Positions 36,480-42,417 of a DNA stretch of 42,417 nucleotides are shown here, piece after piece. Each line of letters opens with the position of its first letter. Within the stretch, counting starts at the first letter, position 1. This DNA is from Algoriphagus sp. (GTDB taxonomy: Bacteria > Bacteroidota > Bacteroidia > Cytophagales > Cyclobacteriaceae). Where the stretch lies: positions 1 to 42,417 of the forward strand of contig JAJTDZ010000039.1 in the NCBI GenBank assembly GCA_021298245.1, in the 5' to 3' direction. The translations under genes and the position numbers were made by a program. The notes below the pieces were generated by a model that was not told the origin of the DNA, did not search any database, and saw only the letters and a list, made by a program, of their open reading frames with translations.

Positions 36480-38928
36480 TCCAAGATTTTCCCCAGGACT
36501 TCGCTATTTTAAGGCCAAGGGTTGGGAACCTTTTCCTTTTCAGCTCCAGGTTTGGAAAGATTTCTTAGACGGAAAATCTGGCGTTTTAAACGCCCCTACA
36601 GGATCGGGTAAAACCTTTGCGCTTTGGATCCCTGCACTGTTGGAATTTATAGAGGCTCATCCAGAAACCTGGAAAAACCCTCAAAAAAATGGAATTCAAG
36701 TTATCTGGCTTACTCCTTTGAGGGCTTTGGCACAAGATCTACAAAAAGCCATGCAAGAAGTTTGCAAGGTTTTGGAACTGCCTTGGCAAGTGCAAGTGAG
36801 AAATGGGGATACAGATGCTAAATCGAAAGCAAATTTTAAAAAAAACCCTCCGGAGTGTTTGATCACCACACCGGAAACCTTGCATATTTTACTTTCCCAA
36901 AAAGATCATCAAGAGCTGTTTAGCTCCTTGAACGTCGTAGTAGTAGACGAATGGCATGAACTTTTAGGTAACAAACGGGGGGTTCAGGTGCAATTGGCCT
37001 TGGCATATATGCAATCCCTCTGCGAAAAGAAATTTAAACGTTGGGGAATTTCAGCCACCTTGGGGAATTTGGATCACGCCACTACTACCCTCCTTGGAAA
37101 CGATCATCCCCTTCATCTGGTGAAAGCTAGGATAGAAAAAGAAATTAAAATACACTCCCTCTTCCCAGAAGAAATTGAAAAATATCCCTGGTCGGGTCAC
37201 CTTGGTATAAGTTTGCTCAATCAAGTGATTCAGAAAATTGAGGGAGGGACTTCCGTATTGGTTTTTACCAATACCCGTTCCCAGACGGAACTTTGGTACC
37301 AAAAAATCCTAGAAGCTAAGCCTGAATGGGCAGGTTGGATGGCTATGCATCATGGGTCCTTGGATGTCAAAGTACGCACCTGGGTAGAACAAGCCTTACA
37401 CCAAGAATTGCTCAAAGTGGTCATATGTACCTCGAGCTTAGATTTAGGGGTTGACTTCAGGCCTGTGGATAGGGTCATACAAATAGGAAGTCCCAAAGGG
37501 GTATCCCGTTTTATTCAACGAGCAGGTAGAGCAGGTCATCGACCTGGATTGCCCTCAGAAATATACTTTGTCCCGACGCATTCCCTGGAATTGGTTGAAG
37601 CTGCGGCACTTCGCAATGCCATTGCCCAAGAGGATCTTGAATCACAATTTGCTCCCGAACTTCCCTACGATGTACTGATTCAATTTTTACTCACCCTGGC
37701 TATCGGAGATGGCTTTGATCCTAAGCACCTTTATAGCTTGGCCAAATCAACCTTTTCATTTTCTAAACTAAGCGTTCAAGAATTCGATTGGATACTTGAT
37801 TTTATTACCAAAGGAGGAAATTCCCTGGGTAACTACGAAGAATTCACAAAAGTAGTTTTGGAGGAGGATGGAAAGTACAGGATAAGAAATAAAAAAATAG
37901 CCATGAAACATCGCCTGAGCATGGGTACGATCGTCAGCGATGTCTCGATGAAAGTAAAGTTCAAAAACGGGACTTATTTGGGTACGGTAGAAGAATATTT
38001 TATAGCCAAACTACACCTAGGGGATAGGTTTTATTTTGCGGGGCGTAATTTGGAGTTGCTCCAAGTAAAAGGCATGGAAGCTATCGTCGCATTGACCTCC
38101 AAAAAAGCCAATCAAGTGGTAAGTTGGATGGGGGCTCGGATGTCCTTGAGTTCTAAACTTTCACATCAAATCAGAGCACTATTTAAGGCATATAACCAAG
38201 GAGTGGTACGGGAGGAGGAAATTAAAAAAGTGCTGCCTTTGCTGGATCTTCAAAGTAAACTATCTCTAGTACCCGATGACCAAACCTTTTTGATTGAATC
38301 CCTTCAAAGTCGGGAAGGGTACCACTTGTTTTTTTTTCCTTTTGAGGGAAGAATGATGCACGAACTCATGAGCGCGCTCCTTGCTTACCGAATTTCCCAA
38401 AGGTTTCCAGTAAGCTTCAGCATGGCGATGAACGACTATGGATTTGAACTCTTTTCCGACGTTCCCTTGGATATTGAAGAATTGCTAGAAGAAGACCTGT
38501 TTTCCCTACACAACTTGGAAGAAGATGTCCTTCATTGTGTCAATGAAAGTGAAATATCAAAGAGAAAATTCAGGGAAATTGCAAGTATCGCAGGATTGGT
38601 ATTTCAGGGCTATCCAGGAAAACCTACTTCTTTTAAGCACATACAAGCCAACTCAAGTTTACTTTTTCAAGTTTTTGAAGAATATGATCCAGAAAACTTA
38701 CTTCTAAAACAGGCCCGACAGGAAGCATTAAATCAACAGATGGAACAAGAAATGTTTGTGAATGCCATGAAAAAACTGAATAGCCTGTCTATCCAAGTAA
38801 GATACCCCTCTCAGTTTACTCCCTTTTGCTTTCCAATTTTGGTGGACCGATTGAGTCGAACGAGCATTTCTTCAGAAACTATGGAGGAAAAAATAACTAA
38901 AATTCTATCCCGAATGGAGGTAGAATAA
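36472..38928 (+). CDS. Ligase-associated DEXH-box DNA helicase (Lhr-like)
   Basis: This is a superfamily 2 helicase that works with the adjacent ligase in DNA repair. From the ATG at 36472 it has 818 residues: Walker A APTGSGKT at 41-48, DEWH at 159-162, SAT at 192-194, HHGSL near 291, QRAGRAGH at 347-354, then a winged-helix and C-terminal Lhr-core domain (to about 780). The frame is open upstream to a TTG at 36442 inside the ligase gene, but the ATG gives the family start (VDPRF...YFKAKGWEPFPFQ). The 8-base overlap with the ligase implies translational coupling. All helicase motifs are intact. Confidence 0.9.
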   Translation: MVDPRFSPGLRYFKAKGWEPFPFQLQVWKDFLDGKSGVLNAPTGSGKTFALWIPALLEFIEAHPETWKNPQKNGIQVIWLTPLRALAQDLQKAMQEVCKVLELPWQVQVRNGDTDAKSKANFKKNPPECLITTPETLHILLSQKDHQELFSSLNVVVVDEWHELLGNKRGVQVQLALAYMQSLCEKKFKRWGISATLGNLDHATTTLLGNDHPLHLVKARIEKEIKIHSLFPEEIEKYPWSGHLGISLLNQVIQKIEGGTSVLVFTNTRSQTELWYQKILEAKPEWAGWMAMHHGSLDVKVRTWVEQALHQELLKVVICTSSLDLGVDFRPVDRVIQIGSPKGVSRFIQRAGRAGHRPGLPSEIYFVPTHSLELVEAAALRNAIAQEDLESQFAPELPYDVLIQFLLTLAIGDGFDPKHLYSLAKSTFSFSKLSVQEFDWILDFITKGGNSLGNYEEFTKVVLEEDGKYRIRNKKIAMKHRLSMGTIVSDVSMKVKFKNGTYLGTVEEYFIAKLHLGDRFYFAGRNLELLQVKGMEAIVALTSKKANQVVSWMGARMSLSSKLSHQIRALFKAYNQGVVREEEIKKVLPLLDLQSKLSLVPDDQTFLIESLQSREGYHLFFFPFEGRMMHELMSALLAYRISQRFPVSFSMAMNDYGFELFSDVPLDIEELLEEDLFSLHNLEEDVLHCVNESEISKRKFREIASIAGLVFQGYPGKPTSFKHIQANSSLLFQVFEEYDPENLLLKQARQEALNQQMEQEMFVNAMKKLNSLSIQVRYPSQFTPFCFPILVDRLSRTSISSETMEEKITKILSRMEVE

Positions 38929-38945
38929 AAGTAGCATTGGCTAAA

Positions 38946-39168
38946 CTAATACTCTAGGAGCTGAGTACTTTCTGATTCAGGCAATTGCTGCAACTCCTTG
39001 AGCTTGCTCTGAATAATTCTTGTTCGTGCTCCCACCAACTTGTCTAACTTTGAATTTGCTTCGTTGATTTTTTTGCATTCGCTCTAGCAGCTCCCCAAAT
39101 TTTCCAAATTCTGCTTTTATCGCTTTAAGAATCAAAAAAAGTAAGACTAAAGACTCAATACAATCCAT
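38946..39168 (-). pseudogene. rmuC: Frameshifted 3' remnant resembling rmuC
   Basis: RmuC is a DNA recombination-limiting nuclease-like protein of more than 400 residues. Only its apparent C-terminal tail is here. One frame gives LKAIKAEFGKFGELLERMQK, and after a one-base shift at an A7 run (complement of 39068-39074) another gives KKINEANSKLDKLVG, then RTRIIQSKLKELQQLPESES to a stop at 38946. Together they resemble the end of RmuC proteins. The match rests on remembered family patterns, so the assignment is moderate. The first residues (MDCIESLVLLF) do not match, and the ATG at 39168 abuts the stop of the hydrolase gene, so the whole 5' part has been lost. A 63-residue frame using the ATG would be an unnatural product. 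Confidence 0.5.
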
Positions 39169-40179
39169 TCAATTTGCATCGGCCATTTGTTTGAATGGCT
39201 GAAGATAATTTTCACGCACTTCCACACCTAGAAAGCGTAAGTATTCTGCTACAGATTCCATTGGAATTTCTTCCATAGGTACGTGACCTGCCTCTTCAAA
39301 TACCACCAAGTTTGCTCCTGGAATGAATTGTTTTAATTTTTCCCCTTGACTGAGGGGAATCCAATTGTCCTTGGCTCCCCACAAAATAAGCGTAGGCATA
39401 GTCAAGCGCTCAAACCGTATAGATGCGTTGCGAGGTTGTTGCAGCCTGTCCAAGGTGGCTTTTCTATTTCCTTCCCTCAGCATGAGCTCGTAGTAACGCG
39501 TGACCACTTCCTCGCTTACTTTATTTTCATCGGCATAGACTTGCTTCAAATTGAGTCCAAATAAAAATCTAGGAGTAAAAGAAAGTAGTAAAGAAGAGAG
39601 GTAGGGTTGATTAGCAAGTTTGAAAATCCAAGCCCCTCCTCTTTTGTTGTCCTTAGATGTAGAATCGGTTGAGTTTGGAGGAGGAGATCCTGCAGCATCT
39701 ATCAAATTTAAGGAAAGTACCCGATCTGGATGGTCAGAAGCTACTTGCATAGCCACGGCCCCGCCCATAGAGTTTCCTGCAAGATGAAACTCATTCAATT
39801 GAAGTTTTTCTGCTACTTGAAGGACCAAATGGCTATAATCCAGCGTAGTATACCTCTTTAGTGAATCAGGGCCAGTAAGTCCATGTCCTGGAAAATCCAA
39901 AGATATGGTCTGGAAATAAGGACTTAACTCTTGTTGCCAAATATCCCAGGTATGAAGGGAAGAAAAACTCCCGTGTAGGAGTACCACGGGCTCGCCCTCT
40001 CCCAGCACCCGCACGTGTACCCTCATACCATCGATATCTAAAAATTGAGATTCTGGCGTAAGGTATTTTTTATTTACCTCCTCCGAGGAAAGCTCTCCTC
40101 GATACATAAATGTTAAAAGCAAAAGAACTAGTGCCATTCCTATTGCCACCCATTTTCCTATTTTTTTTATCCAAACCAT
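39169..40179 (-). CDS. Membrane-anchored alpha/beta hydrolase
   Basis: This is a serine hydrolase of unknown substrate, probably tethered to the inner membrane and facing the periplasm. The 336-residue product has an N-terminal hydrophobic segment at about 9-25, oxyanion motif LLHGSFSS at 67-74, nucleophile S137 in GNSMGG, catalytic aspartate D271 in GAKDNW and histidine H299 in EAGHVP, which is a complete triad of the haloperoxidase/hydrolase group. The frame reaches back to a TTG at 40272, inside the opposite-strand Nramp gene, but the ATG at 40179 places the hydrophobic anchor near the N-terminus. The stop codon is directly followed by the rmuC remnant. Confidence 0.83.
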   Translation of the reverse strand: MVWIKKIGKWVAIGMALVLLLLTFMYRGELSSEEVNKKYLTPESQFLDIDGMRVHVRVLGEGEPVVLLHGSFSSLHTWDIWQQELSPYFQTISLDFPGHGLTGPDSLKRYTTLDYSHLVLQVAEKLQLNEFHLAGNSMGGAVAMQVASDHPDRVLSLNLIDAAGSPPPNSTDSTSKDNKRGGAWIFKLANQPYLSSLLLSFTPRFLFGLNLKQVYADENKVSEEVVTRYYELMLREGNRKATLDRLQQPRNASIRFERLTMPTLILWGAKDNWIPLSQGEKLKQFIPGANLVVFEEAGHVPMEEIPMESVAEYLRFLGVEVRENYLQPFKQMADAN

Positions 40180-40254
40180 AGTATCTTTCACGCGGTAGAA
40201 CGGAAAACCTACGAAAAATCTAACCGAATACCTAGCCTTCTTGAACTTACTCGC

Positions 40255-41481
40255 TTGAGCAGTCCTAAACAAAAATCATCTTTGGGCCCTGGTCCATTAA
40301 TTACCGCAGCGTTTATTGGACCTGGTACAGTCACCGTATGCTCCTTGGCAGGTATTCAATTTGATTTTACCTTGCTCTGGGCTTTGGTCTTGAGCATCGT
40401 CGCTACCATCTACCTCCAGGAGCTTTCAGGCAGAATAGGTATCATCACGCGATCGGATCTAAGCCAATTGGTACGAACTACCTCTGGCCAAGGAGTGTGG
40501 AGAGCACTGGTAATGGGATTAATTCTTTTGGCTATTGGAATAGGAAATGCAGCCTATCAGAGCGGTAATATATCTGGGACAACTTTTGGGTTGGAGATAT
40601 TTATAGATTTACCCACCTGGAAGCTTGGCCCTTTAGATGTTCAATCTGGAAATCTTGTCATCGGGCTTCTTGCCACCCTTCTTTTGTGGTCAGGAAATTA
40701 CAAAAGATTGGAAGCTGTCTTGGTTGGATTAGTTATCTTGATGTCCACGGCATTTTTGATCGCTGCTGCACTCACCAAACCTGCTTGGGATGCTCTTTTG
40801 ATGGGTTTTGTCCCAAGTTTTTCTGTAGAAAAATTACCTACCATTGTTGCCTTAATTGGTACCACGGTAGTACCCTACAATTTATTCCTCTACGCTAGCT
40901 TGGTAAAAAAACAGTGGTCCGAAGCTGAGGATTTGCCTTTGATGAGAAGGGACATCTGGGTATCCATTCTTTTAGGAGGAATTGTTTCCATGGGAATTTT
41001 GGTTGCAGGAGTAGCAAATCCCTCTGAAAGTTTAGAGACTGCAAAGGACATTGCCAAAGGGCTTACAGGGATATTTGGTGAATTAGGTACCTACTTGATG
41101 GGATTTGGATTGATGGCGGCGGGACTCACTTCGGCTTTGACAGCTCCATTGGCTGGAGGTCTGGTCATTTGCGGCATTTTGGGAAGCAACCAAAACTTAA
41201 AATCAACCCCCATGCGAGCCAGTATGGGAAGTATCTTGGCGCTAGGAATCCTTTTTTCCTCCTTTGGAATTAAGCCGGTTACCTTGATTACCTTGGCCCA
41301 GCTAGCCAATGGAATCCTACTTCCTCTGATTAGCGGGTGGTTGATATGGATAAGTACAAGAAAAGACTTGTTGGGCAAATACTCTTTATCAAAATCAGGA
41401 ATCCTGTTAGGAGTGGTCATTTGGGCTATCACGTTGATATTGGGAATTAAAAGCTTCGGTGCCGTATTTGGATGGTTTTAA
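40255..41481 (+). CDS. Divergent Nramp-family transporter lacking canonical metal ligands
   Basis: This is an inner-membrane protein of the Nramp/MntH family with about eleven hydrophobic segments in 408 residues. In classical Nramps, TM1 has DPGN and TM6 has MPH, whose Asp, Asn and Met bind Mn2+ or Fe2+. Here TM1 reads GPGT at 22-25 and TM6 reads VPYN at 206-209, so the Asp, Asn, Met and His are all replaced. It is therefore an Nramp-related protein of different or unknown substrate; Nramp-related magnesium transporters are one known precedent for changed ligands. The TTG at 40255 is the likely start, since no ATG precedes TM1. The opposite-strand hydrolase starts 75 bases upstream. Confidence 0.82.
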   Translation: MSSPKQKSSLGPGPLITAAFIGPGTVTVCSLAGIQFDFTLLWALVLSIVATIYLQELSGRIGIITRSDLSQLVRTTSGQGVWRALVMGLILLAIGIGNAAYQSGNISGTTFGLEIFIDLPTWKLGPLDVQSGNLVIGLLATLLLWSGNYKRLEAVLVGLVILMSTAFLIAAALTKPAWDALLMGFVPSFSVEKLPTIVALIGTTVVPYNLFLYASLVKKQWSEAEDLPLMRRDIWVSILLGGIVSMGILVAGVANPSESLETAKDIAKGLTGIFGELGTYLMGFGLMAAGLTSALTAPLAGGLVICGILGSNQNLKSTPMRASMGSILALGILFSSFGIKPVTLITLAQLANGILLPLISGWLIWISTRKDLLGKYSLSKSGILLGVVIWAITLILGIKSFGAVFGWF

Positions 41482-41632
41482 GTAAATCAATTCATCCTAC
41501 CCTTTCACTTTATTTTTCTTCAAGATAATTTTCCATTAGCGGCTTGCATTTCTAGTTAAATAAGGTAAAATTTTAGTGCAAGAAGTTGCTCGTTCATTAT
41601 TGACCCCAAGCCCTAAACCCATCCCGAACCCG

Positions 41633-42373
41633 ATGAAGTATCTCCTCTTTTTCATAGGTATTCTGTGCAGTTTTCATGGAATAGCTCAACAAAAATCTTA
41701 TTTAGGGACCCCTCCTCCTGCTGGTGCAAAACTGTACTTGGATGGAAGTAAAGAGTCCCTACATGCCCATTGGACCTATTGGAATGGCCCACGGTTATCA
41801 GCTACACTACCCATCAAATGGCCCGAGATGATTGACCCGGTAGAAGGTAAAAAAGCCATTTCAAGTAATGACCCTGCCGGTGCAGGAGGAAAGTATGGTG
41901 CTGCAGACATCGTTACCAAAGACGAATTCAGAGACTTTCAAGCCCACATTGAATTTTTAGTACTAAAAGAAGGAGGCAACAGTGGAGTATACCTTCAAAA
42001 TCGTTACGAAATCCAAATTTTGGATGGAGATTATGGCCTTCACGGTATGGCAGCCGTAATCAATGAAAAACTTCCCGATGTGCAAGCCTACACCGGTGTT
42101 GGCACCTGGAATGCCTATGACATTTACTTCCAGGCAGCAACTTTTGAAGGGGGGAAATTGAAAGATAAAGCAAAGGTAACCGTGTATTTCAACGGGGTAA
42201 AGATTCACGACCAAGTCTCCATTCAGCAAGTTTGGGGAGGACCTAATTCAGGATTAGATGGTGGAAATGAAGGGGGAAAAGGGATTACTGACCGTCCCGG
42301 AGGGCTAAAACTTCAAGCTGAAGGGCATGATGTTTTGTATAGAAACATTTGGATCAAAGCCTTGAACCCATAA
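41633..42373 (+). CDS. Secreted DUF1080 (3-keto-disaccharide hydrolase-type) protein
   Basis: This is a secreted protein of the DUF1080 concanavalin-like fold, a family in which some members hydrolyse 3-keto-glycosides and others bind glycans. The 246-residue product has a signal peptide (MKYLLFF..., cleavage near GIAQQ at about 20), then the jelly-roll domain with the family patterns DFQAHIEFLV, GNSGVYLQNRYEIQILD at about 123-139 and LKLQAEGHDVLYRNIWIK at the end. The frame is open to a GTG at 41576, but the ATG at 41633 is required to put the signal peptide at the N-terminus. Length is at the short end for the family. It stands alone; substrate unknown. Confidence 0.86.
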   Translation: MKYLLFFIGILCSFHGIAQQKSYLGTPPPAGAKLYLDGSKESLHAHWTYWNGPRLSATLPIKWPEMIDPVEGKKAISSNDPAGAGGKYGAADIVTKDEFRDFQAHIEFLVLKEGGNSGVYLQNRYEIQILDGDYGLHGMAAVINEKLPDVQAYTGVGTWNAYDIYFQAATFEGGKLKDKAKVTVYFNGVKIHDQVSIQQVWGGPNSGLDGGNEGGKGITDRPGGLKLQAEGHDVLYRNIWIKALNP

Positions 42374-42417
42374 GAAAAAGGTGATCTTAGAATCCCTTTC
42401 GAATTGTTTCAGCAATT

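Noticed and set aside
38977-39168. A 63-residue novel small protein after the hydrolase
   Set aside because: Reading two frames across an A7 run gives a better match to the end of RmuC than either frame alone, so it is treated as a remnant.
40180-40272. Extended TTG start of the alpha/beta hydrolase overlapping the Nramp gene
   Set aside because: The extra residues are basic and unlike the family, and the ATG at 40179 sits directly before the membrane anchor.

Overview
The window looks like chromosomal DNA from a member of the Bacteroidota, most probably a Cytophagia/Cyclobacteriaceae-type marine or freshwater bacterium. The signs are T9SS-exported proteins with SprB-type repeats and a gliding-motility type-B C-terminal domain, a TonB receptor with a carboxypeptidase-like N-terminal domain, SSS-family symporters, several TANNTTTG-type -7 promoter elements, few obvious Shine-Dalgarno sequences, and moderate G+C. 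No tRNA, rRNA, CRISPR array, insertion sequence or prophage gene was seen. This assignment is inference from gene content.

Layout. Positions 1-2428 (minus) hold an MCE/Mla-type lipid transport operon: permease, ATPase, then an MCE protein cut by the window edge. Next come a D-threonine aldolase/D-serine dehydratase-like PLP enzyme (+), a MATE exporter (-) and a long-chain acyl-CoA ligase (-). Positions 7157-9373 (+) hold a tightly coupled pair, a methylthioribose-kinase-like kinase and a lipoprotein ADP-ribosylglycohydrolase. After a small outer-membrane protein and a serine hydrolase comes a minus-strand xylose operon: SSS symporter, xylB, xylA, with a LacI-type palindrome in its promoter region. 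Positions 16069-19331 (+) hold an orphan serine dehydratase beta subunit, then a TolC/adaptor pair with no pump gene. galE and two tandem paralogous giant T9SS-type surface proteins (-) follow. Positions 26868-31566 (+) hold an ABC-F ATPase, a second SSS symporter, an RlmI-type rRNA methyltransferase and a four-helix membrane protein. A TonB receptor plus lipoprotein pair (31736-34653, +) follows a promoter carrying two near-identical palindromic boxes exactly 50 bp apart, a probable metal-responsive operator. The right end has an ATP-dependent DNA ligase overlapping its Lhr-type helicase, an rmuC remnant, an alpha/beta hydrolase, an Nramp-like transporter lacking the canonical metal ligands, and a DUF1080 protein.

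The most striking feature is repeated internal gene loss without any mobile element. xylB lacks about 25-30 residues and shifts frame. The TolC gene lacks roughly 50-70 residues and shifts frame. The second giant surface protein has lost about 42 residues of its sorting domain. Only a frameshifted 3' tail of what looks like rmuC remains. This could be true genome decay or deletion-type assembly error; the sequence alone does not decide. No clearly new multi-gene defence or biosynthetic system was found. The best candidates for novelty are the double-box TonB promoter, the kinase/ADP-ribosylglycohydrolase pair and the altered Nramp.
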